Assembly (NCBI GenBank): GCA_002478145.1
Contig: DLMI01000204.1
Coordinates: 1-50,020 of the forward strand
Source of the DNA: Acidobacteria bacterium UBA7540
GTDB lineage: Bacteria > Acidobacteriota > Terriglobia > UBA7540
Reading direction: 5' to 3'
DNA: 50,020 nucleotides
Shown: positions 9,534 through 16,295 of the stretch, piece after piece
Numbering within the stretch: the stretch's first letter is position 1
Layout: the number at the start of each line of letters is the position of its first letter
Translations under genes and position numbers: made by a program
The notes under the pieces: model-generated
The model's database searches: none
The model's input: the letters and a program-made list of their open reading frames with translations, nothing else
What the model was told of the DNA's origin: nothing

Positions 9534-10694
9534 GTGAAGCATGTGAATGTTCCAATTAACAAACTACTGCGTCCCACCTGGGTCGAGATCTCTCTTTCAA
9601 AACTGCGCCGGAATTATGAGCGAGTCCGGCGACTTGCCGGCCGGCGCAAAATGATGGCCGTCATCAAGGCGGACGCCTACGGTCACGGAGCCGTGGCCGT
9701 GGCGAATTGTCTGGCCGGCTGCGGCGCGGATTGGTTCGGAGTGGCGAGCGTCGAAGAAGCCCTCGAATTGAGAGCCGCAGGGATCACGCAGCCCCTACTG
9801 CTGCTGGGCGGCCTCTACATGAGCGACCCTGCGGACCTCATCAAGTTTCAGCTCACGCCTTCGCTTTCCTCCACCGCCCGGCTTGACACCTACGCCGAGT
9901 GCGTTCGACGCTACCGTCGTCCCATCGAGTTCCATCTCAAAGTGGACACCGGACTGGGGCGTCTGGGGGTGCCGCCGGACCGCCTGGCAGCGTTCCTGGA
10001 GCATTACCAGACGCTCAAAGGCGTGCGTTTAACCGGCCTGTTCACACACCTTGCTTCCGCCGAGGATCTGCTGGCTACCCAAACGGATGAGCAGTGTGAG
10101 CGGTTCAGGGCTGCACTTGCCCAACTGAGTTCGGCCGGAATTGAACCCGCGTGGACTCATGTCTCGAACAGTGGCGCGTTGCTCGCCCGCCGCGAGTTTC
10201 CTGAAAACATGGTTCGCATCGGAGGCTTGCTCTACGGGTGCTGCATTCCGCTCGTTGTCCCACCGGGCAAAGACCTTCCGGACCTCCCGGAGTTCGAACC
10301 TGTACTCACCTTCAAATCCTGCGTCGTGTACCTGAAGGACGTTCCCAGCGAGACGCCGCTTGGTTATGGGGAGGCATTCCATACACGGCGTCCCTCCCGC
10401 ATCGCCACAGTTCCGGTGGGTTACGCGGACGGCCTCAACCGGGCGCTCTCGAATCGGGGTCATGCCATCGTACGCGGCAGACTTGCGCGGCTCGTCGGTA
10501 GCATCAGTATGGACCTCTCGCTTCTGGATGTGACGGACATCCCCGGTGTCAACGTTGGAGACGAAGTCATCCTCATGGGCCGGTCGGAGGAGGCCTCGAT
10601 TACCGCGCTCGACATCGCGCAGATGCTCGACACAGTCCCCTATGAGGTTTTGTGCTTGATTGGCAAACGCGTGCCCCGCTTGTATGTGGAGTGA
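9534..10694 (+). CDS. alr: Alanine racemase
   Basis: 386 residues. It is a PLP enzyme that converts L- to D-alanine for peptidoglycan. PLP-binding Lys45 lies in VIKADAYGHGA. The TIM-barrel segments KVDTGLGRLGV and HVSNSGALL, and the C-terminal VPVGYADGLNRAL with the conserved Tyr, are present. The start is GTG at 9534, with a second in-frame GTG at 9543; there is no strong ribosome site and a MITE-like repeat sits just upstream. It is downstream of dnaB on the same strand. Confidence 0.94.
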   Translation: MKHVNVPINKLLRPTWVEISLSKLRRNYERVRRLAGRRKMMAVIKADAYGHGAVAVANCLAGCGADWFGVASVEEALELRAAGITQPLLLLGGLYMSDPADLIKFQLTPSLSSTARLDTYAECVRRYRRPIEFHLKVDTGLGRLGVPPDRLAAFLEHYQTLKGVRLTGLFTHLASAEDLLATQTDEQCERFRAALAQLSSAGIEPAWTHVSNSGALLARREFPENMVRIGGLLYGCCIPLVVPPGKDLPDLPEFEPVLTFKSCVVYLKDVPSETPLGYGEAFHTRRPSRIATVPVGYADGLNRALSNRGHAIVRGRLARLVGSISMDLSLLDVTDIPGVNVGDEVILMGRSEEASITALDIAQMLDTVPYEVLCLIGKRVPRLYVE

Positions 10695-10810
10695 GGTTGC
10701 TGAACAACTCCAGCCGCTCCTGTCTCTGAGTTCGCGATGATGCGCGGTGGACTCGACAAATTGTCTATTGTAGCCATCCCCGCTCGTTGGGGCGGACCTT
10801 AACCCCTTGT

Positions 10811-10925
10811 CTTTTCAACAACATTCCCGCCTCGAAGGGCTAAGTGCCTGTTTTTTCATACACATTCCAGCTTCACCCCCAAGTTTTCCACAGCGGTCCT
10901 TTGTTTTCAATAGCATTCCCGTATC
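10811..10925. repeat. Three imperfect copies of a CTTTTCAANANCATTCCCG motif
   Basis: The copies start near 10811, 10851 and 10902: CTTTTCAACAACATTCCCG, TTTTTTCATACACATTCCAG, and GTTTTCAATAGCATTCCCG. Spacing is irregular (about 40 and 51 nt), so this is a degenerate tandem or clustered repeat, not a period-7 array. Confidence 0.6.
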
Positions 10926-11161
10926 GTTCGTTCAAAAAAGAATTCTTTCCGAAGTGCAGCCCACCGTCAAAAGTTGACGGTTGACAGAAGAAGGCTGCCA
11001 ACAAATCATTTTCCACGACTGCGGGGGATGTTCGTCGCCAGGATGGGCAGAGGCGCTGAGGTGGAGGTAGTTCCTGTGGACGTTCCACATCGTAATCATA
11101 CGCTAGCACGCTAGCTCACAATCTGGAATTTGTCAAGCATTAATTGTTGAGGGCCAAGCTG

Positions 11162-11203
11162 CAGGTTTCAGGGGTCAGAGAGCAGGCAGTAAGCAAAGGG
11201 CAG
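11162..11203. repeat. Degenerate CAGGCAG-type heptad array
   Basis: Seven-base steps CAGGTTT, CAGGGGT, CAGAGAG, CAGGCAG, TAAGCAA, AGGGCAG. It is related to the CAGTAAG arrays at 29084 and 30670. Confidence 0.6.
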
Positions 11204-11265
11204 CCGGGACCTGATTCTTAAGTCCGGGTTGATTGGAGAACGCCCGGCTCAGGTTGAGCCGCGGG

Positions 11266-11502
11266 TTAGCCCAGTTGTTGCTGGGACTCTGGCATCGCAG
11301 CGATTACGGAACGCAAGAGGGCATTGACAGTCTTCGACGACTTGAACACCGCCGCCACGTCCGGTTCGAGAACCACGGCTACTACACCTTCCGACATCCT
11401 CTCGGCAAAGCGATTCGGCTTGGCTCGGCTGTAGTCGAACCGATACTCCTTCCGCATGGTGTTGCGTACGCTCTGACGTTTCTTAGGGGACGTTTTCTTC
11501 AT
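11266..11502 (-). CDS. Antitoxin-like small protein downstream of a broken BrnT
   Basis: 78 residues from the ATG at 11502. The segment MRKEYRFDYSRAKPNRFAER resembles the N-terminus of BrnA-type antitoxins (RxEYDFSxAKxNPYAxR). It continues with VVLEPDVAAVF and NALLRSVI, as in ribbon-helix-helix-like partners of BrnT toxins. Its start lies inside the end of the brnT-like frame, an arrangement typical of a translationally coupled toxin-antitoxin pair. The frame is open further upstream, but those codons overlap brnT. Function as an antitoxin is inferred from the context. Confidence 0.55.
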   Translation of the reverse strand: MKKTSPKKRQSVRNTMRKEYRFDYSRAKPNRFAERMSEGVVAVVLEPDVAAVFKSSKTVNALLRSVIAAMPESQQQLG

Positions 11503-11620
11503 CCTCGAAAACTCGAGCGAGTGGGTCACGAAAGACCGTCAGCGCCTCTACAAAATCAACCCCGTGGCTGGCATGATTGGCTTCGGCCTTCTTGCGGTCC
11601 CACTCAAACTCCAAACTCAT
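11483..11620 (-). pseudogene. BrnT-family toxin with internal deletion
   Basis: 45 residues starting MSLEFEWDRKKAEANHAS, followed by HGVDFVEALTVFRDPLA. This is the N-terminal half of BrnT ribonuclease toxins (FEWDxxKAxxNxxKHGVxFxEAxxVFxDPLA). An intact BrnT is about 90 residues. Here the frame jumps from VFEDE straight to ENVP and stops, so the catalytic middle and C-terminal strands are missing. I infer an in-frame deletion of roughly 45 codons, because the end still overlaps the antitoxin start as in intact pairs. Confidence 0.65.
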
Positions 11621-11775
11621 TCCACGTACATGATACCATGACAATTGCGCCGTTCCAGCAATTCCTCGGCATCAGGGGCGGCGCGGAATATCGTCCGGTG
11701 CATGGTCTTGTTAGCAAGTCTGGCGCGGACCCGTCTTGTGAGTCCCCCTGAGCTTCTTGCCGGCCCCCAGAGACA

Positions 11776-11808
11776 AGCCGCAGACCTTGAGAAGCAGGTC
11801 TGAGCTAC
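11776..11808. repeat. GCAGACCT hairpin repeat, copy 1
   Basis: The unit is AGCCGCAGACCT, a short loop, then AGGTCTG followed by CTAC. The two halves pair as a hairpin. Further copies are at 11921, 12875, 23302 and, inverted, at 48096. Confidence 0.75.
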
Positions 11809-11816
11809 CTCGCTTC

Positions 11817-11950
11817 TGGCCTGGCGACGTTCGGCCCTGCCCACGGGTGCAGGGCTAGAGAAATTGCCGGCAGGTCGCCCGTCAGCTGACGGGTGGCCGC
11901 CGTGTCTACACGATCTGAAAAGCCGCAGACCTAAGAAACAGGTCTGCGCT
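11817..11950. repeat. Left copy of a ~130-bp direct repeat flanking the PIN toxin locus
   Basis: It starts TGGCCTGGCGACGTTCGG, continues through GGCTAGAGAAATTGCCGGC, and ends in GCAGACCT hairpin copy 2 (11921-11950). The right copy is at 12781-12905. By eye about three quarters of aligned bases match, with a more divergent middle. Confidence 0.75.
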
Positions 11951-11985
11951 GGATGGAAGAGGGCGATTGAAGACGACAGACAGGA

Positions 11986-12399
11986 TTATCCCGTACCTTC
12001 ACGCATCAGCGCCCGGAATCCAGCCTGCTGGAAATGCTCGTCGGCGGTAAGAGCATCGCGGATGCCGCGCTCCTCCATAACGACAAAGGACACGCAGTCC
12101 GTAAGGCCCCATTCCTTATCGGGGCGCTCAGAATAGAGCTTCACCGCCTGCTCAAGTAGCGGACCGGCAAGCGGGACAATCTCCACGCTGGCGTCGCTCT
12201 GGAGGGAAGAAAGCAGTTGGAGGGCCGCATGGCGAAACTGAACCTGGGAAAGCGCGTTGCCAATTTCCAGCAGCACCGCCCAAGTTGTGACCAATCGGGT
12301 ACCGCTGGCTTCCAGCTCGTCGGCCAAGGTCAGTGCCTGAGGATGAAATGCGTCAGTCGTAGAAGCAAGCGCGATGGCGTAGGCCGTATCCAGAAACAC
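11986..12399 (-). CDS. PIN-domain toxin (VapC-like ribonuclease)
   Basis: 137 residues. Acidic residues of the PIN nuclease fold are visible: Asp4 in MFLDTAYAIAL, Glu in AVLLEIGNAL (about 45), Asp in LTDCVSFVVM (about 100) and Asp in ALTADEHF (about 117). PIN toxins cleave RNA (often tRNA or rRNA) when released from their antitoxin. It starts with GTG, 2 nt after the antitoxin stop, so the pair is one transcription unit. The gene lies between two direct repeats and may be part of a mobile cassette. Confidence 0.85.
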   Translation of the reverse strand: MFLDTAYAIALASTTDAFHPQALTLADELEASGTRLVTTWAVLLEIGNALSQVQFRHAALQLLSSLQSDASVEIVPLAGPLLEQAVKLYSERPDKEWGLTDCVSFVVMEERGIRDALTADEHFQQAGFRALMREGTG

Positions 12400-12401
12400 A
12401 C

Positions 12402-12632
12402 TTACCGCTGAGAATCAGCGTTTTCGCCATAAAGGTAAGCTTCGAGGTTGGACGACCAATCGGGCGGGCCAGCTAGGCCCAGAGTACGGGCAGTCCGCAA
12501 AAACGACCCCGCCCCTCCAGGCGTTCTCAGGCTTTCAATCGTCAACCACACGCGAGTATTTGGAGGAAGCCCCAGGGGTTCGTCCGGACGGAGCGTCGCG
12601 CCATCGAAAACCGCCTCGACACTTTTTGTCAT
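12402..12632 (-). CDS. DUF104 / AF2212-like antitoxin
   Basis: 76 residues. The first half (VEAVFDGATLRPDEPLGLPP, then NTRVWLTIE) matches the DUF104 pattern of an AbrB-like beta domain (a Y/FxxGxxxPxxPLxLPxGTRVxVxIE shape). These proteins are encoded just before PIN toxins and bind both the toxin and their own promoter. A strong AGGAGGAG ribosome site precedes the ATG, and a TATACT -10-like box lies at 12649-12654. The C-terminal half is the expected toxin-binding tail. Confidence 0.8.
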   Translation of the reverse strand: MTKSVEAVFDGATLRPDEPLGLPPNTRVWLTIESLRTPGGAGSFLRTARTLGLAGPPDWSSNLEAYLYGENADSQR

Positions 12633-12780
12633 AGCTCCTCCTAGTGTTAGTATAACCGAGACACGAGCGCTTAAAAAGCTGAATACTCTTCGTCTTTTTT
12701 CTTACTTTACAAATAGATATCCATGCTTCACTGGACCAGGAAGAGCAAAGAGTCCAAACCTTTCTTGGGTCTGCGCCTTT

Positions 12781-12905
12781 TGGCCTGGCGACGTTCGGTC
12801 TTGCCTACGGGCGGAGAGCTAGAGAAATCGCCGGCCGGTCGCAGTTGCGGCGCCCGTTTGCATACGATCTTGAAAGCCGCAGACCTAAAAAACAGGTCTG
12901 CGCTA
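12781..12905. repeat. Right copy of the direct repeat flanking the PIN toxin locus
   Basis: It begins TGGCCTGGCGACGTTCGG, has GCTAGAGAAATCGCCGGC in the middle, and ends with GCAGACCT hairpin copy 3 (12875-12906). The last bases, CTA at 12903-12905, are the complement of the hisA stop codon, so the repeat abuts and completes the end of the his operon. Confidence 0.75.
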
Positions 12906-13595
12906 CCGGCTGCTTTTGAACAATTCGGGGAAGACCTTCTGATAAATGGCCATCCCCAGTGCGGCATTCATGCCCATCTCTTCCAGGGCGTTGATTTCCT
13001 CATCAGTGGTGATGCCACCTGCGGCAGTGATGGGTAAGTGCGTAACGGAGCGCAAGCTTCTAAACCACGCCAGATTCGTCCCCTGGAGTTTACCTTCCGC
13101 GTCAATGTAAGTGCAGAGGAACTCCGAGCAGTAAGGCTCGAGCTGCGCCAGCGCCTGCGCAGAAGTGAGCGGCAAGGTTTCCCGCCAGCCCCGAATGGCC
13201 ACGCGGTCACCCAGGCAGTCAACCGCCACCATGAGCTTCTCGCGAGGGACGGCGGCAAGGAGAGATCGGAGGAACTCGGAGTTTATACCGCTGGGCGTAA
13301 AGGCGCTGCTGCCCACAATTACCTTGTACGCGCCGCCCTGCACCGTCTGGACTGCTTTTTCCACCGTGCGGATTCCTCCCCCGACGCGGCAGGGTTTTCG
13401 CTGGCAGAGTTGGCGGATAATATCGCTGTGGTCTCCTCGACCCAACGCTCCATCAAGGTCGATCACCTGGATTTGGGGATAGGCGGCAAATCTCTCGAGC
13501 ACCGCCAGTGGGTCGGGCAACTCCAGGAACTTCTCCCGCCCCTGGACGAGTTGAACCACCTTGCCACCCATTAAGTCGATGCATGGAATGATCAT
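12903..13595 (-). CDS. hisA: HisA isomerase (ProFAR isomerase)
   Basis: 230 residues, a (beta/alpha)8 barrel. It isomerises the aminoaldose ProFAR to the aminoketose PRFAR, step four of histidine synthesis. The N-terminal MIIPCIDLMGGKVVQL carries catalytic Asp7. The phosphate-binding CRVGGGIRT and the C-terminal TAAGGITTDEE motif are present. The second-half catalytic strand reads LMVAVDCLGDRVAIRGW, close to the usual form. The frame extends upstream to 13694, but that extension is encoded by repeat DNA; the ATG at 13595 fits the family. It is the last gene of the operon. Confidence 0.93.
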   Translation of the reverse strand: MIIPCIDLMGGKVVQLVQGREKFLELPDPLAVLERFAAYPQIQVIDLDGALGRGDHSDIIRQLCQRKPCRVGGGIRTVEKAVQTVQGGAYKVIVGSSAFTPSGINSEFLRSLLAAVPREKLMVAVDCLGDRVAIRGWRETLPLTSAQALAQLEPYCSEFLCTYIDAEGKLQGTNLAWFRSLRSVTHLPITAAGGITTDEEINALEEMGMNAALGMAIYQKVFPELFKSSR

Positions 13596-13611
13596 TGCGT
13601 ATCCAGCCGAA

Positions 13612-13817
13612 GGGAAAGTCGAAAGGTTAAAGGCTAAAGATAACGGTTGAAGTCTAATGGGATACCGAAGTACGCTCTGGCCTGTTATTCCCACCGGAGC
13701 GAGGAATCTCGTTAACCGTTTGCTTCCAGAGCGAGATTCCTCTCCCGCGACTGCGGGATCGGAATGACAACGTGCGGCCCTTTACCCTTTACCCTTTATC
13801 CTTTAGCCTTCTGCCTT
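13612..13817. repeat. Inverted heptad arms around a REP-like hairpin, filling the hisF-hisA gap
   Basis: Left arm 13612-13660: GGGAAAG, TCGAAAG, GTTAAAG, GCTAAAG, then decayed units. Right arm 13776-13817: GGCCCTT, TACCCTT, TACCCTT, TATCCTT, TAGCCTT, CTGCCTT. The arms are inverted copies of an AAAGG-type unit. Between them (13684-13769) is an imperfect palindrome containing GAGCGAGGAATCTCG and CGAGATTCCTC, ending GGAATGACAA; it resembles the centre of the MITE at 18699. The block runs from just before the hisA ATG to 8 nt before the hisF stop. Confidence 0.85.
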
Positions 13818-13825
13818 TGCGGTTC

Positions 13826-14653
13826 TTACAGCCGCACCGGCACACCTTGTGACTGCAAGTACTCCTTGAGGCTGCGCATCGTATAGGTTTCGAAATGGAA
13901 AATAGAGGCAGCTAAGGCAGCATCGGCATGGCCTTTCAAGAAGACTTCGGCAAAATGTTCGGGCCCCCCGGCGCCGCCCGAAGCGATAACAGGAATATGG
14001 AGGGCCTCGGCAATGGTCTTCGTCAGCTCACAATCGAAGCCTGCCTGCGTGCCGTCAGCATCCATGGAAGTCAGAAGGATTTCACCGGCGCCGCGTGATT
14101 CCACTTCCCGAGCCCATTCCAGGGCGTCCAGTTCGGTTGGCTTCGTGCCGCCGTAAGTCAATACTCTCCAATGTGGAGCGGCCCTGGCCCCGTCCTGCCG
14201 GCCCGCCAGGGCACCCACAAGGGGTGCCCCTACGAATCCGCCCGTCGTCACTCGCCGGCGCGCGTCGATAGCCACAACGAGTGCTTGCCGCCCAAAGTGC
14301 TCCGCAATCTGGCTCACCACTTCGGGGGATTCAACCGCCGCCGTGTTCACTGCCACCTTATCGGCCCCGGCGGAGAGCAATCGTTGCGCATCCTCCAGGG
14401 TCCTCACGCCCCCGCCCACCGTCAGCGGTATGAAGAGCCTGCGCGCCACCCGGTGTACGGTATCCATGAGCGTAGCGCGTCCCTCGCGGGAAGCCGATAT
14501 GTCCAGCATGACCAGTTCGTCCGCCCCCTCGCGGTTATACGCCTCGGCCAGTTCACCCGGGTCTCCGGCATCTCTTAGATTCACAAACTTGATGCCTTTG
14601 ACCACTCGGCCGTTCTTGCAATCCAGGCATGGAATGATGCGTTTTGCAAACAT
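13826..14653 (-). CDS. hisF: HisF cyclase subunit of imidazole glycerol phosphate synthase, with in-frame insertion
   Basis: 275 residues; the family is usually about 253. It uses ammonia from HisH to turn PRFAR into imidazole glycerol phosphate and AICAR. Catalytic Asp11 ([13 protein letters not shown]) and Asp130 (VVAIDARR) are in place, as are LTVGGGVRT and [12 protein letters not shown]. Residues 140-160 ([20 protein letters not shown] and one Pro) are an extra segment in the loop after strand 5, encoded by a palindromic repeat at 14174-14236. The rest looks intact, so the enzyme may still work. No Shine-Dalgarno sequence is visible because a heptad arm occupies that position. Confidence 0.93.
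   Translation of the reverse strand: MFAKRIIPCLDCKNGRVVKGIKFVNLRDAGDPGELAEAYNREGADELVMLDISASREGRATLMDTVHRVARRLFIPLTVGGGVRTLEDAQRLLSAGADKVAVNTAAVESPEVVSQIAEHFGRQALVVAIDARRRVTTGGFVGAPLVGALAGRQDGARAAPHWRVLTYGGTKPTELDALEWAREVESRGAGEILLTSMDADGTQAGFDCELTKTIAEALHIPVIASGGAGGPEHFAEVFLKGHADAALAASIFHFETYTMRSLKEYLQSQGVPVRL
14174..14236 (-). repeat. Palindromic element inserted in frame in hisF
   Basis: On the minus strand it contains GTAGGGGCACCCCTTGTGGG and GTGCCCT, then GC-rich sequence. It adds 63 nt (21 codons) without a stop. It resembles the GTAGGGG hairpins at 43071-43174 and 35149. Confidence 0.75.
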
Positions 14654-14657
14654 AAGA

Positions 14658-14685
14658 ACTGGGGGCTAGGGACTGGGGGCTGGGG
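14658..14685. repeat. Heptad arm on the hisF side of the S23 gene
   Basis: ACTGGGG, GCTAGGG, ACTGGGG, GCTGGGG in strict seven-base steps. It lies 4 nt upstream of the hisF start codon (14653) and directly abuts the S23-family stop. It is an inverted copy of the arm at 15069-15117. Confidence 0.9.
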
Positions 14686-15057
14686 TCACCTGCTCTCCCT
14701 TCTGCTCCAGCGATCGAATGAGCGAATGCAACATCCTGCCCACCACCTCTGCCAACCCAGTATGTCCTGCGCTGATTTCTCTGAAAAAAGGTTCAGCCGA
14801 CGGGAAAGCTCAACTTGCGTTTCCAGCTCTGACTGCGAACCGAGAGCAATCGATAGATGGTTCAAGTATGCCTGCCGGGTGCGCCGACTGTTCCCTTCGG
14901 CAATGTTTGAAGGGATGGAAACGGCGGCGCGCCGAATTTGATTCGCCATGCCGTAGGTTTCCCGTGCGGGAAATGCATCCGTCTCCTTGTAGCAGACTTC
15001 CGCGAGCTTCATCGCCTGCTGCCAGACATCCAGATCCCGGTAAGATTTTATCGCCAT
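14686..15057 (-). CDS. Four-helix-bundle protein, S23/intervening-sequence family, 3' frameshift
   Basis: 123 residues as read. Family hallmarks are IKSYRDLDVWQQAMKLAE at the N-terminus, then ETYGMANQIRRAAVSIPSNI and the AEGNSRR turn. The family is known from open reading frames inside 23S rRNA intervening sequences and is related to the Avd accessory protein of diversity-generating retroelements. Near 14752-14758 the frame slips. As read, the end is GWQRWWAGCC; one added base near GGTTGG restores LAEVVGRMLHSLIRSLEQK, the expected last helix, with a stop at 14666 inside the flanking arm. The gene therefore has a one-base deletion, or there is a sequence error. It is not a histidine gene, and it sits in the hisH-hisF gap between inverted heptad arms. 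Confidence 0.85.
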   Translation of the reverse strand: MAIKSYRDLDVWQQAMKLAEVCYKETDAFPARETYGMANQIRRAAVSIPSNIAEGNSRRTRQAYLNHLSIALGSQSELETQVELSRRLNLFSEKSAQDILGWQRWWAGCCIRSFDRWSRRESR

Positions 15058-15068
15058 TGCAATCTTTA

Positions 15069-15117
15069 GGCCCCCAACCTCCAGCACCTAGCCCCCACCC
15101 TCCGGTCCCTAGCCCCC
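15069..15117. repeat. Heptad arm on the hisH side of the S23 gene
   Basis: Seven heptads in perfect register: GGCCCCC, AACCTCC, AGCACCT, AGCCCCC, ACCCTCC, GGTCCCT, AGCCCCC. The CTA at 15109-15111 is the hisH stop codon, so the arm supplies the end of hisH (last residues SGG). Inverted relative to 14658-14685. Confidence 0.9.
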
Positions 15118-15705
15118 GCTCAAGAAATTCCCCAGCACTTTCAGCCCGACTTCTCCCGACTTTTCCGGGTGAAACTGCACCGCCCAGATGTTCTTCATCT
15201 CCACGCCCGCTGCGAAAGTCTGCCCATAGTGAGTTACTGCCGAACTTTCTTTGGAAGCTGGCCCGTAGTAAGAGTGGCAGTAATAAACGAAACTGCCGTC
15301 CGCAACCCCTCGAAAGAGCCCGCTGCGGCTTCGAATCTCCAGTTGGCTCCAGCCCACATGTGGAACTTTGAAGACTCCTTCGAATCGGGTCACGCGGCCG
15401 GGGAGCAATGCGAGTCCGGGAACCTCCGGCGCTTCGTCACTCGCTTCGTAGAGCGCCTGGAGTCCCAAACAGATCCCCAGGAACGGCGTGCCGCCGGCCA
15501 GCAAGTCGCGAAGAGGCTTCAGAAGCCGGCGCTCCTCGAGGGCTCTCATCATCGTGCCGAAGTGACCTTGACCGGGGAAAATGATCTTCGCAGCGGAGCG
15601 GAGCGACTCCGGCCTGTCTGTCACCTCGGCCGAGTGTCCGAGGTGCTCAACGGCCTTCAGCACCGAGCCAACATTGCCGGCGCCGTAGTTGAGCAACGCG
15701 ATCAC
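15109..15705 (-). CDS. hisH: HisH glutaminase subunit of imidazole glycerol phosphate synthase
   Basis: 198 residues, a class I glutamine amidotransferase. It hydrolyses glutamine and channels ammonia to HisF. The nucleophile is Cys79 in FLGICLGLQ; the His-Glu pair is in VQFHPEKSG near 179. The oxyanion segment [10 protein letters not shown] is present. It starts with GTG, overlapping the hisB stop (GTGA). Its stop codon lies inside a heptad array. HisH and HisF work as a heterodimer, but their genes are separated here by the S23 cassette. Confidence 0.95.
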   Translation of the reverse strand: MIALLNYGAGNVGSVLKAVEHLGHSAEVTDRPESLRSAAKIIFPGQGHFGTMMRALEERRLLKPLRDLLAGGTPFLGICLGLQALYEASDEAPEVPGLALLPGRVTRFEGVFKVPHVGWSQLEIRSRSGLFRGVADGSFVYYCHSYYGPASKESSAVTHYGQTFAAGVEMKNIWAVQFHPEKSGEVGLKVLGNFLSGG

Positions 15706-16295
15706 AGCAGTCCTTTGGTGCTGGGGAGTTGGGCCTTGAGGCGAGGGTCGCGCGAACAGGCATAGCGCAAAGCACGCGCCCAGGCTTTGAACAACGCCTC
15801 GACGGCATGGTGGCTCGAGCGCCCATAGGCCAGTTTCAGGTGTACGTTGGCCCCCGCGCTGCTCGCAAATCCGTTGAAGAAGTCTTCCAACAGTTCTGTC
15901 TGGAGGTCGCCGACGTACTTTGCCTTGATCGGCGCGTTGAGCACCAGGTAGGGCCGCCCACTCAAGTCGACGGCGGCGATAGCCAGGGTTTCATCCATGG
16001 GCATCAGGAAGTAACCCGCCCGATTAATGCCTTTCTTGGCCCCCAGTGCTTGCCGGAACACCTGCCCCAAGACAATGCCAATATCCTCGACCGTATGGTG
16101 CTGGTCAACATCCAGGTCGCCGCGCGCCTCAACTACCAGATCGAATCCGCCATGACGGGCAAACAGCTCCAGCATGTGATCGAGAAAGCGAATGCCGGTG
16201 GAAACCTTGTAGCGACCGCGCCCGTCCAGGTTCAGCCGGATGCGGACGTCGGTCTCTGCGGTCTTGCGGTGGATGCTCGCTCGGCGCGCCCTCAT
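15702..16295 (-). CDS. hisB: Imidazoleglycerol-phosphate dehydratase
   Basis: 197 residues, the monofunctional form without a phosphatase domain. It dehydrates imidazole glycerol phosphate to imidazole acetol phosphate. Manganese-binding histidines are in [25 protein letters not shown] and [14 protein letters not shown] chose the ATG at 16295 because it makes a 4-nt ATGA overlap with hisC like the other junctions; another ATG at 16304 is possible. The histidinol-phosphatase is not in the window. Confidence 0.94.
   Translation of the reverse strand: MRARRASIHRKTAETDVRIRLNLDGRGRYKVSTGIRFLDHMLELFARHGGFDLVVEARGDLDVDQHHTVEDIGIVLGQVFRQALGAKKGINRAGYFLMPMDETLAIAAVDLSGRPYLVLNAPIKAKYVGDLQTELLEDFFNGFASSAGANVHLKLAYGRSSHHAVEALFKAWARALRYACSRDPRLKAQLPSTKGLL

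Larger units (their letters stand above)
10695..11265. other. Gene-poor gap with decayed repeats
   Basis: No convincing gene. It holds a set of imperfect repeats (10811-10925) and a heptad array (11162-11203). A small minus-strand ORF here (10873-11109) is formed largely by the repeats, so I do not call it. Confidence 0.6.
11621..11985. other. Intergenic repeats between the two toxin-antitoxin loci
   Basis: No gene is supported. An unsupported minus-strand frame (11617-11844) ends with an ATGA overlap on the brnT start. The stretch holds two copies of the GCAGACCT hairpin repeat (11776-11808 and 11921-11950) and the left copy of the direct repeat described at 11817. Confidence 0.5.

Noticed and set aside
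10873..11109. Small minus-strand ORF as a gene
   Set aside because: It is built from the irregular CATTCCCG repeats and has no recognisable domain or ribosome site.
11617..11844. Minus-strand ORF overlapping the brnT start by 4 nt
   Set aside because: The overlap is suggestive, but the sequence crosses a hairpin repeat and shows no family features.
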